Origin: Streptomyces sp. NBC_01231
GTDB taxonomy: Bacteria; Actinomycetota; Actinomycetes; Streptomycetales; Streptomycetaceae
Direction: 5' to 3'
DNA length: 64,000 nucleotides
Assembly: GCA_035999765.1 (NCBI GenBank)
Contig: CP108521.1
Location: 10,912,001-10,976,000 of the forward strand
Made by a program: the position numbers and the translations under genes. Of this stretch, positions 43,187 through 52,966 are shown piece after piece. The notes below the pieces were generated by a model. The model searched no databases. It was given only the letters and a program-made list of their open reading frames with translations, and was not told the origin of the DNA. The stretch's first letter is position 1. Each line of letters opens with the position of its first letter.

Positions 43187-44335
43187 ATGACCGACCCCCG
43201 CCCCCGCACCGTCCTCGTCATCGGCGGCGGCGCCTCCGGCAACGCCGTGACCGTGCTGTTGCGGCGAGCGGGCATCACCGTGGACCTGATCGAGGCCAGG
43301 CCCGACTGGAACGTCCTCGGCTCCGGCATCACCCTCCAGGGCAACGCGCTGCGCGTACTGCGCGAACTGGGCGTGTGGGACAAGGTCCAAGCAAGCGGCT
43401 ACACCTTCGACTCCGTGGGCCTGGCCACGCCCGACGGCCATGTGTTCCACGTCCAGCAGGACATCCGTACCGGCGGCGACGACCTGCCGGCGACCATCGG
43501 CATGCGGCGGCCCCGGCTCCAGGAGATCCTGTGCGAGGCGGTCCGGGCGAGCGGTGCGACGGTCCGCCTCGGCACCATCGCCGACGAGCTGGTCCAGGAC
43601 GGGGCCGGTGTCACCGTCCGCTTCAGTGACGGCACCGACGGCCGCTACGATCTCGTCATCGCCGCCGACGGTCTCAATTCCGCGACCCGCGCGATGATCG
43701 GCATCAGTGAGAAGCCCGAGCCGACCGGCATGGCCATCTGGCGCGTCGCCGCACCCCGCCCGGCGGGCGTGGAGCGCACCGACCTGGCCTACGGCGGGCC
43801 CTGCTACATCGCGGGCTACTGCCCCACCAGCGAGAACACCATCTACGCCTATCTCGTCGAGGCCAACCGCGACCGCGCCTCCATCGACCCGGCCTCGTAC
43901 GCGGACGAGATGCGACGCCTCGCGGCTCCGTACGGCGGCGCCTGGCCCGAGATCGCCGCGAGCATCACCGACCCTGCGAAGGTCAACTACACCTGGTTCG
44001 ACCGGCTGCTCGTCGAGGGTTCCTGGCACCGCGGCCGGGTCGTGCTGGTCGGCGACGCCGCCCATGCCTGCCCGCCCACCCTCGCACAGGGCGCGGCCAT
44101 GTCGCTGGAGGATGCCTCCGTACTGGCCGAGCTGCTGAGCGCGGAGGAGTCGTGGGATTCCCTCGACACCCTCGACGACCTGCTGACCCGCTACCACGAG
44201 CGCCGCATCGACCGTGTACGCACGGTCGTCGAGGCCTCGATGCTGCTCGGCCAGTGGCAGCTGGACGGCGTCCGTGACGCCGACGTGCCCGGCCTGATCG
44301 GCCGCACGATGTCCGTCCTGAAGGAGACCCCGTGA
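43187..44335 (+). CDS. FAD-dependent aromatic monooxygenase
   Basis: The 382-residue class A flavin hydroxylase has an FAD fold TVLVIGGGASGNAVTVLLRR, the DG motif DLVIAADGLNSATRAMIG, and the GD motif VVLVGDAAHACPPTLAQGAA. It adds an OH group to an aromatic ring using NAD(P)H and O2. It is cotranscribed with an extradiol dioxygenase-type protein, so it probably makes the diol substrate. ATG 43187 lies about 100 bp after the previous stop, with AGGGAG upstream; its own stop overlaps the next start. Confidence 0.86.
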   Translation: MTDPRPRTVLVIGGGASGNAVTVLLRRAGITVDLIEARPDWNVLGSGITLQGNALRVLRELGVWDKVQASGYTFDSVGLATPDGHVFHVQQDIRTGGDDLPATIGMRRPRLQEILCEAVRASGATVRLGTIADELVQDGAGVTVRFSDGTDGRYDLVIAADGLNSATRAMIGISEKPEPTGMAIWRVAAPRPAGVERTDLAYGGPCYIAGYCPTSENTIYAYLVEANRDRASIDPASYADEMRRLAAPYGGAWPEIAASITDPAKVNYTWFDRLLVEGSWHRGRVVLVGDAAHACPPTLAQGAAMSLEDASVLAELLSAEESWDSLDTLDDLLTRYHERRIDRVRTVVEASMLLGQWQLDGVRDADVPGLIGRTMSVLKETP

Positions 44336-45348
44336 CAACCCCGGACACCCCGGTGACCCCCACCATCGACGTCCACGCGCACGTCCTGCTTCCACAGGTC
44401 GAGAAGGCCGTCGCCGGACACCCCGGGCTGGCCGCCGCCCGCAGCCTCGACGCCCGCCGCAACGGCCCCGAGGCGCTCGCCGTCAGCGGCCCGATGGTCC
44501 GCGACCGCATCCCTCGACTGACCGACGTCAAGGCCCGGCTCACCGCGATGGACGCCGCCGGCGTCGACGTCCAACTGGTCTCGCCGTCCCCGTCGCACTA
44601 CCACTACTGGGCCGACGAGGGCCTGGCCCGCACGGTGTGGGAGCTGGCCAACTGCGGCACCGCCGCGCACGTCGCGGGGGCCCCCGAACGGCTCCTCGGC
44701 CTCGGTCTGGTGCCGCTCCAGCATCCGGCGCTGGCCGTGGAGGCGTTGGACCACGCTCTCGCGCAGGGGCTGTTGGGCGTGGAGATCTCCTCGCACGCGC
44801 CCGGCCTGGAGCTGTCGGACCCGGCGTACGCGCCCTTCTGGACGCGCGCCGAGGAGACCGGCGCCGTGCTCTTCCTGCACCCCTTCGGCTGCACGCTCGA
44901 CGAGCGCCTGGGACGCTGGTACCTGTCCAACACGGTCGGGCAGCCCACCGAGAACGCCGTCGCGCTCTCCCACCTCATCTTCTCCGGCGTGCTGGACCGC
45001 CACCCCGGCCTGAAGGTGATCGCCGCGCACGGTGGCGGCTACCTGCCCACCCACATCGGCCGCTCCGACCACGCCTGGCGGACCAGACCGGACACGCGGG
45101 GCTGCGCGTTCGAGCCGAGCAGCTACCTCAAGCGGCTGTACTTCGACTCGCTCGTCCACGACCCGCACGTCCTGCGCGAGCTGATCCGGGTGGCTGGCCC
45201 CGACCGGGTCCTGCTCGGCTCGGACTTCCCCTTCGACATGGGCACCGAGGACCCGGTCGGCGCGCTGCGCGCCGCCACCGACCTGCCCGACCCCCACTTC
45301 CACGCCGTACGCGGCGGCAACGCGGCAGCGCTGCTGCGCCTCTCCTGA
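44332..45348 (+). CDS. amidohydrolase-2 family decarboxylase or hydrolase (ACMSD-like)
   Basis: The 338-residue metal-dependent barrel has the HxH motif IDVHAHVLLP (H15, H17), LFLHPFGCTLDER, the His in VIAAHGGGYLPTHIGR and the Asp in VLLGSDFPFDMG. That set is characteristic of ACMSD, gamma-resorcylate decarboxylase and related enzymes. It would decarboxylate an aromatic acid or a ring-cleavage semialdehyde in the operon pathway. GTG 44332 overlaps the monooxygenase stop. Confidence 0.85.
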   Translation: MTTPDTPVTPTIDVHAHVLLPQVEKAVAGHPGLAAARSLDARRNGPEALAVSGPMVRDRIPRLTDVKARLTAMDAAGVDVQLVSPSPSHYHYWADEGLARTVWELANCGTAAHVAGAPERLLGLGLVPLQHPALAVEALDHALAQGLLGVEISSHAPGLELSDPAYAPFWTRAEETGAVLFLHPFGCTLDERLGRWYLSNTVGQPTENAVALSHLIFSGVLDRHPGLKVIAAHGGGYLPTHIGRSDHAWRTRPDTRGCAFEPSSYLKRLYFDSLVHDPHVLRELIRVAGPDRVLLGSDFPFDMGTEDPVGALRAATDLPDPHFHAVRGGNAAALLRLS

Positions 45349-45358
45349 GGAGCCCGAC

Positions 45359-46309
45359 ATGACCGACGATTCGCCCAACCGCCTGCTCACCCACCTGCGG
45401 CACGTCGACCTCGCCGTGCCCGACTACGACAAGCAGCTCGACTTCTACGCCGGAGTCTGGGGCCTGACCAAGGTCGCCGAGGACTCGGGCATCTCCTTCC
45501 TGGCCGCCGAGGGCAGCCCCGAGCAGTACGTCGTACGGCTCCGCAAGGCCGAGGAGAAGCGGCTCGACCTCGTCTCCTACGGCGCCGCGTCGGCCACCGA
45601 CGTGGACACGCTCGCCGAGCAACTCCTCGCGGACGGCGTGCGGTTGATCTCGCAGCCGGGCAAGGCCGACACCCCCGGCGGGGGCTACGGCTTCCGCTTC
45701 TTCGACGGCGACGGCCGCACCATCGAGGTCTTGGCGGAGGTCGAGGCCCGGCAGCACCGGCGTATCGAGGAGAAGGAGGCCATCCCCGTCCGCCTCTCAC
45801 ACGTCGTCCTCAACTCCCCAGACCTGGACGCCACCCGCGCCTGGTACGAGCGCCACCTCGGCTTCCGGCTGTCCGACACGCTCAGCTCCCCGCACATGGG
45901 CGAGGTCATGCACTTCATGCGAATCAGCAATCAGCACCACTCGATGGCCCTCGCCAAGGGGCCGCACACCTCCCTGCACCACGTCTCGTTCGAGATGCGC
46001 GGCCTGGACGAGTACATGCGCGGCTCGGGACGCGTGATGCGCTCCGGTGCCCGCAAGATCTGGGGCCCGGGCCGGCACATGGCCGGCGACAACACCTTCA
46101 CGTACTTCCTCGACCCGCACGGCAACACCGTCGAGTACACAACGGAGTTGGAGGAACTCGACGAGGACACCTGGCATCCGCACGTCTACGACTTCTCCCG
46201 GCCCGAAGTCACCGACCAGTGGGGCACCGCCAACCCCATGAACGAACTGGTGGCCAAGGAGTCCTTCAACGACGTCGACCGCGGTGTCTTCGTCGCCCCG
46301 CCGGTCTGA
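45359..46309 (+). CDS. extradiol ring-cleavage dioxygenase of the VOC superfamily
   Basis: The 316-residue protein has two VOC modules: residues about 10-135 (LRHVDLAVPDYDKQLDFYAG) and about 145-270 (RLSHVVLNSPDLDATRAWYE). The iron ligands His, His and Glu appear in LSHVVLNS, SLHHVSFEM and NTVEYTTELEEL of the second module, as in catechol 2,3-dioxygenases. It starts 10 bp after the amidohydrolase stop. It is the probable ring-cleaving enzyme of the operon. Confidence 0.87.
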   Translation: MTDDSPNRLLTHLRHVDLAVPDYDKQLDFYAGVWGLTKVAEDSGISFLAAEGSPEQYVVRLRKAEEKRLDLVSYGAASATDVDTLAEQLLADGVRLISQPGKADTPGGGYGFRFFDGDGRTIEVLAEVEARQHRRIEEKEAIPVRLSHVVLNSPDLDATRAWYERHLGFRLSDTLSSPHMGEVMHFMRISNQHHSMALAKGPHTSLHHVSFEMRGLDEYMRGSGRVMRSGARKIWGPGRHMAGDNTFTYFLDPHGNTVEYTTELEELDEDTWHPHVYDFSRPEVTDQWGTANPMNELVAKESFNDVDRGVFVAPPV

Positions 46310-46405
46310 TCCCCCTCGGCTCCGGGGGCGCGGACGGTCCATGCCCTGACTCCCCCCACGCCCCCGGTCCACTCCCACCCCAGGCCCCCGGACCTCAGGA
46401 ATGCC

Positions 46406-47371
46406 ATGCGCTTCGCCACGTACGAACACCACGGCCGCCACAGCGTCGCCACCGTCGGGGACGACGGCACCCTCCACCCCTTCCCCGGCCGTGCCTCGCT
46501 GCTCGACCTGCTCGGGGCGGGCCCCGCGGCGCTGCGCGAGGCGGGCAACGCCACACCGGCCGCGCCGGGCGGCCCGCATGTCTCGCAGGTGCGGCTGCTG
46601 CCGCCCTTCCAGCCGCCGTCCGTACGGGACTTCGTCACCTTCGAGGAACACGTCGAGGGCGTACGACGCAGCATCGACAACACGGCCGGGGTCCCCGATG
46701 CCTGGTACGACGCGCCGACCTTCTACTTCACCAATCCGTACGCCGTCATCGGCGCGCACGACGACGTGCCCGTGCCGCCCGGCTCCTCGGTCCTGGACTT
46801 CGAACTCGAAGTCGCCGCCGTCATCGGCCACGAGGGCCGCGACCTGACGCCCGAGCGGGCCCGCGACCACATCATCGGATACACGATCTTCAACGACTGG
46901 TCCGCCCGTGACCTTCAGTCCGCCGAGATGAAGGTGGGGTTGGGCCCCTGCAAGGGCAAGGACACCGCCGCCACCCTCGGCCCCTACCTGGTCACCGCCG
47001 ACGAGCTGGAGCCGTACCGGGACACGGACGGTTTCCTGCGCCTGGCGCTGACCGCCTCGGTGAACGGCGAGGTGGTCGGCAAGGACCTGCTGTCCAACAT
47101 GAGCTGGACTTTCGAGGAGATGGTCGCCTACGCCTCGCGCGGCACATACGTCCGTACCGGCGATGTGCTCGGCTCCGGCACCTGCGGCAACGGCGGCTGT
47201 CTGGCCGAGCTGTGGGGCGTACGCGGCCGCCAGGATCCGCCACCGCTGAAGCCCGGCGACACCGTCACCCTCACCGTCGAGGGCATCGGCACCGTCTCCA
47301 ACACCGTCGTGCCCGGCGCTGGACCGGTACTGGTCCCCCGGGCCCGCAAGCGCCCGCGGCGGCGCTCGTGA
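46406..47371 (+). CDS. second fumarylacetoacetate hydrolase-family protein
   Basis: The 321-residue FAH protein (VRDFVTFEEHVEGVRRSIDN; VLDFELEVAAVIGHEGRDL; IFNDWSARDLQSAEMKVGLG; VLGSGTCGNGGCLAELWGVR) has the metal-binding Glu/Asp set. The C-terminus looks like 4-fumarylacetoacetase or acylpyruvate hydrolases. It would split the dioxygenase product or a later diketo acid. ATG 46406 follows a 96-bp gap; the stop overlaps the SDR start (GTGA). Confidence 0.86.
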   Translation: MRFATYEHHGRHSVATVGDDGTLHPFPGRASLLDLLGAGPAALREAGNATPAAPGGPHVSQVRLLPPFQPPSVRDFVTFEEHVEGVRRSIDNTAGVPDAWYDAPTFYFTNPYAVIGAHDDVPVPPGSSVLDFELEVAAVIGHEGRDLTPERARDHIIGYTIFNDWSARDLQSAEMKVGLGPCKGKDTAATLGPYLVTADELEPYRDTDGFLRLALTASVNGEVVGKDLLSNMSWTFEEMVAYASRGTYVRTGDVLGSGTCGNGGCLAELWGVRGRQDPPPLKPGDTVTLTVEGIGTVSNTVVPGAGPVLVPRARKRPRRRS

Positions 47372-48120
47372 ACGGCGGGGCTGTGAACAGGCTGGACGGC
47401 AAGGTCGTGATCGTCACCGGAGCCGCGCGCGGGCAGGGCGCGGCCGAGGCCGAGGCGCTGACCCGCGCGGGGGCGGTGGTCGTCGCCACCGATGTGACCG
47501 AGGCTCCGGGCTGTCTGCGCCTGGACGTCACCGACGCGAAGGAGTGGGCTGCGCTCGCCGAAGAACTGCGCTGCCAATACGGAAAGGTCCACGGCCTGGT
47601 CAACAATGCCGGCATCACCTGGCGCGCGAGACTCCATGAGGTCACGCCCGAGGACTTCGCCCGCGTCCACGCCGTCAACGTCACCGGCCCGCTCCTTGCC
47701 ATCCAGCACCTGGCGCCGTTGATGCCGCCGGGCTCGTCGATCGTCAACGTCGGCTCCTCCGCCGGGCTCACCGGGCACTACCCGGTCGCGTACACGGCCA
47801 GCAAGTGGGCGCTGCGCGGCCTGTCGAAGGCGGCCTGTGTCGAGCTGGGCCCCCGGGGCATCCGCGTGAACACCGTCCATCCCGGCTTCATCGAGACCGA
47901 GATGACCGCCTCCGCCGCGCCCGCCTTCCGCGAGGCGAACATCCGCGAGACGCCGCTGGCCCGCACCGGCACCGTCGACGAGATCATCCCGCTGGTGGTC
48001 TTTCTCCTCTCCGACGACGCCTCCTTCATCACCGGCGCGGAGATCCCCGTCGACGGCGGCTTCACCGCACACGGCGGCGCCAAGTCCATTTCCGACGCCC
48101 TGCGGCCTGCCTCCGACTGA
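47368..48120 (+). CDS. SDR-family oxidoreductase
   Basis: The 250-residue classical SDR reads VVIVTGAARGQGAAEAEALT for cofactor binding, VHGLVNNAGITWRA, the catalytic Ser region NVGSSAGLTG, YTASKWALRG (Tyr-x3-Lys), and SFITGAEIPVDGGFTAHGG at the end. It is nearest in style to 3-alpha-hydroxysteroid/cyclohexanol-type dehydrogenases. In the operon it would oxidise a dihydrodiol or alcohol. The start overlaps the FAH gene. Confidence 0.86.
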   Translation: MNGGAVNRLDGKVVIVTGAARGQGAAEAEALTRAGAVVVATDVTEAPGCLRLDVTDAKEWAALAEELRCQYGKVHGLVNNAGITWRARLHEVTPEDFARVHAVNVTGPLLAIQHLAPLMPPGSSIVNVGSSAGLTGHYPVAYTASKWALRGLSKAACVELGPRGIRVNTVHPGFIETEMTASAAPAFREANIRETPLARTGTVDEIIPLVVFLLSDDASFITGAEIPVDGGFTAHGGAKSISDALRPASD

Positions 48121-48155
48121 CCGCCAACTGACCTCCGACCGAAAGGACCCCCTAC

Positions 48156-48934
<779 letters not shown>

Positions 48935-48938
<4 letters not shown>

Positions 48939-49621
48939 GCTGGACTCGCGGCCAGATGGCCGCACGTGCCGCCGCCGAGCTGACCGACGGCAGTTACGTC
49001 AACCTCGGCATCGGCCTGCCCACCCTCGTCCCGGGCCACCTTCCGCCGGGAGTGCACGTCGTCCTGCACTCCGAGAACGGCATCCTCGGCACCGGTCCGT
49101 ACCCCCGCGAGCACGAGGTCGACCCCGACCTCATCAACGCGGGCAAGGAGACCGTCACCGTCCTCCCTGGCGCTTCCTTCTTCGACTCCGCGCTCTCCTT
49201 CGGCATGATCCGCGGCGGCCACATCGACACCGCCGTCCTCGGCGCCATGCAGGTCTCCGCCACCGGCGACCTCGCCAACTGGATGATCCCCGGCAAGATG
49301 GTCAAGGGCATGGGCGGTGCGATGGACCTCGTCCACGGCGCCCGGCGCGTCATCGTCCTCATGGACCACACCGCCAAGGACGGCAGCCCCAAGATCCTCG
49401 ACGAGTGCACCCTGCCTCTCACCGGCAAGGCCTGCGTCCACCGCGTCATCACCGATCTCGGCGTCATCGACGTCACCGACAACGGCCTGCTCCTCGTCGA
49501 GACCGCCCCCGGCGTCACGGCCGAGGCCATCACGGCGGTCACTGCCGCGAAGCTGCACACCGCCGCATCACCGTCTTGTCGACGTACCGGAACGGCGCCC
49601 GCTTGGAGGGCGACTGGATGA
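48935..49621 (+). CDS. 3-oxoacid CoA-transferase subunit B
   Basis: The 228-residue beta subunit contains the catalytic Glu in [11 protein letters not shown] (E47), [20 protein letters not shown] and [23 protein letters not shown] 48935 overlaps subunit A. The last 20 or so residues ([18 protein letters not shown]) are unlike family ends, so there may be a frameshift after AKLHTA near 49560; the core domain is whole. Confidence 0.88.
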
Positions 49622-49855
49622 CCCGGATCGGCCCGGCGCCAGCTGCCGTCACCGCGGACCTTGAGGCAACCCGGGAACAGGCTTGCGGCATGGGCGACGG
49701 ACCGAGCCCCGCCGTGCCCCAGCAGCCGGGCCTCGGTGTTCGGCGTGCGCCGGGATCCGCCTGTGCCGCCGGTGGTCGGGTTCACGTACGCCCGCCGCGT
49801 GTGAGCGGCCTCGCTCGATGTCTCCACTGTCGCCGTGTGCGCGGGGGTGCGGGTG
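49622..49855. other. end of the catabolic operon, no gene recognised
   Basis: The frame opposite the CoA-transferase end ([20 protein letters not shown]) is open for about 40 codons but has no start or family. No strong terminator hairpin was seen. Confidence 0.35.
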
Positions 49856-50533
49856 TCAATCGTCGCTGTGGGCGGCCAGGATGCGCTGCACTCTTTCGGC
49901 GTTCGTCTCGATGTGATGGCTCGCCTCGCGCTGTGCGCGCCGGGCGTCGCCTGCCCGGATCGCTTCCATGAGCGGCTCGTGCTCGCTGACCACCTTGCGA
50001 GGGTTCTCGTACTCCCGCTCGTGGGCCGACAGGGCCATGAGGTAGAAGCGCAGTTCCCGGGTCAGTCCCGCATGGAACGCGTCGATGCGGCTACTGCCGA
50101 GGGCTGCCACGATCGCCGCGTGAAAGGCCAGGTCCGCGGCCACGATGTCAGCACGCTCGTGTGAGGCGGTAACCGTCTCGAGGCGGGAGTAGGCCTCCTC
50201 CACGACCGCGAGTTGCGCAGCGGAGAGAGGCTCCGCCAGTGCGGCCGTCTCCAAGTGCCGACGGGCGGTGTAGAGCTCTGCGACCGTCTCGCGTGTCGGA
50301 GAGATGATCACGGCCCCGCGGTTCACCTCGAACCGGACCAGGCCGCCGTGCTCGAGCAGGCGGACCGCCTCGCGGACCGTGTTGCGTGCGATGCCGAGTT
50401 CCGCGGCGATCGCACTCTCGCGTAGGCGCTCACCAGGGCGGAACGCCCCCGCGAGAATCCGCTGCGAAAGACCGTCAGCGATCTGCTGTGCGGTCGTCGT
50501 CCTGCGGGCCACCAACCCGTCGAGTGCCGTCAT
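49856..50533 (-). CDS. GntR-family regulator of the FCD subgroup
   Basis: The 225-residue protein has an HTH (TTTAQQIADGLSQRILAGAF, then ESAIAAELGIARNTVREAVR) and an FCD domain with metal-ligand-type residues (AADLAFHAAIVAALGSS; VSEHEPLMEAIRAGDARRAQ). It is divergent from an amino-acid permease/aminotransferase/dehydrogenase operon and is the likely repressor of it through the palindrome at 50573-50587. Confidence 0.88.
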   Translation of the reverse strand: MTALDGLVARRTTTAQQIADGLSQRILAGAFRPGERLRESAIAAELGIARNTVREAVRLLEHGGLVRFEVNRGAVIISPTRETVAELYTARRHLETAALAEPLSAAQLAVVEEAYSRLETVTASHERADIVAADLAFHAAIVAALGSSRIDAFHAGLTRELRFYLMALSAHEREYENPRKVVSEHEPLMEAIRAGDARRAQREASHHIETNAERVQRILAAHSDD

Positions 50534-50572
50534 GGCGTCATCGTACCGACTCGGGAGCCCTAGCGCTCAACA

Positions 50573-50587
50573 GTAGAACTGTTCTAC
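50573..50587. promoter_or_regulatory. GntR operator candidate
   Basis: GTAGAA-CTG-TTCTAC is a perfect inverted repeat with 6-bp arms, 40 bp upstream of the GntR start and in the leader of the permease gene. Confidence 0.65.
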
Positions 50588-50796
50588 AGTTCCACAGAGC
50601 GATCGTGCAGCTCGACTTTCCCCTGGGGCAGCGTCTCCGCTCCGTCGTCCGACGCCGCAGGTCCTGCCCCTCCCGCCCAGCCACCGCGATGCCAGGCGCT
50701 CCACGTCCCCTTCCGACCCGGGACCGCCTGACGCGCACACGGCCCCGTTGTCGCATGCGCGACCCCGGCAACGACGCCGCAGAAAGGCTCAGAACA

Positions 50797-52185
50797 GTGC
50801 AGACAACCCCCGAAGTCACCACAGAGCGCCTCCAGGCCGATGCGCCAGGACCGCTCAGACAACGGCACGTCCGAATGATCGCCCTCGGCGGCATCGTCGG
50901 CGCGAGCCTCTTCGTCGGCAGTGGAGCGGTCATCCACACCGCGGGTCCGGCGAGCATCCTCTCCTACGCCCTCGGCGGCCTCCTGGTCATCCTCGTCATG
51001 CGGATGCTGGGGGAGATGGCCACTGCCTCTCCCACCCTCGGGTCGTTCATGGAATACGCACGCGCCTCGCTCGGCGGCTGGGCCGGCTACACCATCGGCT
51101 GGCTGTACTGGTACTTCTGGGTGGGCGTCGTGGCGTTCGAGGCGGTGGCCGGCGCGAAACTGCTCATGCTGTGGATCCCAGGCGTACCCCAGTGGGTCTT
51201 CTCCCTGGTCCTGATGACCCTGCTCACCGCCTCGAACCTCGTGTCCACCCGCTCGTTCGGCGAGACCGAGTTCTGGCTGGCTTCGGTCAAGATCGTCACG
51301 ATCGTCGTCTTCCTCCTCGCCGGCACCCTCTTCGCCCTGGGAGTCTGGCCGGGGTCGACGCTGTCGGTCGGCAACGTCACCCACGGCGGCTTCGCCCCCC
51401 ACGGCCTGTCGGCGATCCTGCACGGCATCGTGATGGTGATCTTCGCCTATGTCGGCACGGAGATCGTGACCATCGCCGCGGCGGAGTCCGCCGACCCGGT
51501 GAAGTCGGTGGTCAAGGCGACCTCCTCGACGGTCTGGCGGGTGATCATCTTCTACGTCGGTTCGGTGACCCTGCTGGTGATGATCACCCCGTGGGAGCAG
51601 ATCCCGACCCAGACCAGTCCGTATGCGGCCGCCTTCGGCAAGATGGGCATTCCCGCAGCGAGCACCATCATCAGCGTCGTCGTCCTCACCTCCGTGTTGT
51701 CGGTCCTCAACTCCGGCCTGTATACCGCCTCGAGGATGTTGTTCGCACTCCAGCGCCACAACTGGGCGCCGCGATGGGTCGCCGACCGCAACCGGAAGGG
51801 AACGCCTTGGAAGGCGATTCTGGGCTGCACGTCCGCCGGTTATGTCACCGTCGTCATGAGCTACGTCGCCCCGGACACCGTCTTCGATTTCATCATCAAC
51901 TCCGCTGGGGCGGTGGGGCTGTTCGTCTACGCGATCATCGCCGGATCACAGCTGCGTATGCGGCGCCGGCTGGAGCGCGAGGCCCCCGAGCGGCTCCAGC
52001 TCCGCATGTGGGGCTATCCGTACCTGAGTTGGATTACCCTGGTGGGCATCCTGGTCGTGGTGGGCTCCATGTTGCTGGTTCCGGAGGCCCGCTCGCAGCT
52101 CTACCTCAGCGTCCTCAGCCTGGCCGTCATCCTCGCCACGTACCTGGTTGTGCGGTACGTGCAGAAGGCCGCCGCACGCCGATGA
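50797..52185 (+). CDS. APC-family amino-acid permease (GABA permease-like)
   Basis: The 462-residue transporter has about twelve helices. The first carries the APC signature RMIALGGIVGASLFVGSGAV. The MLGEMATASPTLGSFMEYAR helix 2-3 motif and FAYVGTEIVTIAAAESADPV of GabP/AnsP-type carriers follow. GTG 50797 has AGAAAGG 9 nt upstream; ATG 50755 in frame is possible. The last residues overlap the next gene (ATGA). The context with an aminotransferase and semialdehyde dehydrogenase suggests uptake of GABA, beta-alanine or a similar omega-amino acid. Confidence 0.87.
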   Translation: MQTTPEVTTERLQADAPGPLRQRHVRMIALGGIVGASLFVGSGAVIHTAGPASILSYALGGLLVILVMRMLGEMATASPTLGSFMEYARASLGGWAGYTIGWLYWYFWVGVVAFEAVAGAKLLMLWIPGVPQWVFSLVLMTLLTASNLVSTRSFGETEFWLASVKIVTIVVFLLAGTLFALGVWPGSTLSVGNVTHGGFAPHGLSAILHGIVMVIFAYVGTEIVTIAAAESADPVKSVVKATSSTVWRVIIFYVGSVTLLVMITPWEQIPTQTSPYAAAFGKMGIPAASTIISVVVLTSVLSVLNSGLYTASRMLFALQRHNWAPRWVADRNRKGTPWKAILGCTSAGYVTVVMSYVAPDTVFDFIINSAGAVGLFVYAIIAGSQLRMRRRLEREAPERLQLRMWGYPYLSWITLVGILVVVGSMLLVPEARSQLYLSVLSLAVILATYLVVRYVQKAAARR

Positions 52186-52943
52186 CGAGCCAGGTACCGA
52201 CGCCGTCCCGGGTGGCTCTCGTCATGGGCGCCACCTCCGGCATAGGCGCCGAAGCCGCCCGGCGAGTCACCATGACGGACACGCCGTGCTCCTCAGCGGT
52301 CGTTGCGGCGAACGAGGTGAGGCCCTGGCGCGTGAATTCGGCCGGGACAACGCCTGCTTCGTCCCGGCCGATCTCACCCGGGACGGCGAACCCGACCGCC
52401 TCCTGGAACACGCCGTCGACCGGTTCGGCAGGTGGACGTGGTGGTGAACAACGCGGCAGCCGACCACACGGGAGAACTGCTGTACGTCCCGGCCGCCGAG
52501 ATTCGCGACACCTTCGAGATCAACACCTTCGCCGCGATCGCCGTCCTCCAGGCGGCAGGGCGCGCCATGCGGCAGTCGGGCGGCAGCATCATCAATGTCA
52601 CCTCCCGGCTGGCCACGGTCGGCGTCCCCACAATGGGCGTCTACAGCGCCAGCAAAGGCGCGATGAAGGCCCTGACGGCAGCGGCCGCGGTGGAACTCGC
52701 GCCGTACAACATCCGCGTCAACGCCGTAGCACCGGCATGACCCGCATCCCGCTCTACGAGGCCTGGCTCAGCTCCCGCAAGAACCCGGAAGCCGCCGCCC
52801 GCCAAGTGGCGGACAGGATTCCGCTCGGTCGGCCGGCCACCCCCCAGGACGTCGCACACGCCATCGCGTTCCTGGCCTCACCCGACGCCGACTACATCAC
52901 CGGCATCACCCTTCCCGTCGACGGCGGCTACACCACCCAATAA
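52182..52943 (+). pseudogene. SDR-family gene with three compensating frameshifts
   Basis: The start (MTSQVPTPSRVALVMGATSG, then IGAEAARR) and the end (TRIPLYEAWLSSRKNPEAAA to DYITGITLPVDGGYTTQ) are in one frame. The middle is coded in two others: HAVLLSGRCGERGEALAREF and DRLLEHAVDRFGR, then DVVVNNAAADHTGELLYVPA and YSASKGAMKALTAAA. The shifts lie near 52268, 52430 and 52733. The last is consistent with loss of one G (VAPGMTRI becomes VAPA-stop). Because they sum to zero, the first frame stays open for 253 codons, but its middle third is nonsense. Confidence 0.75.
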
Positions 52944-52966
52944 CCCGCACACCCCAGGGGAAAGTC

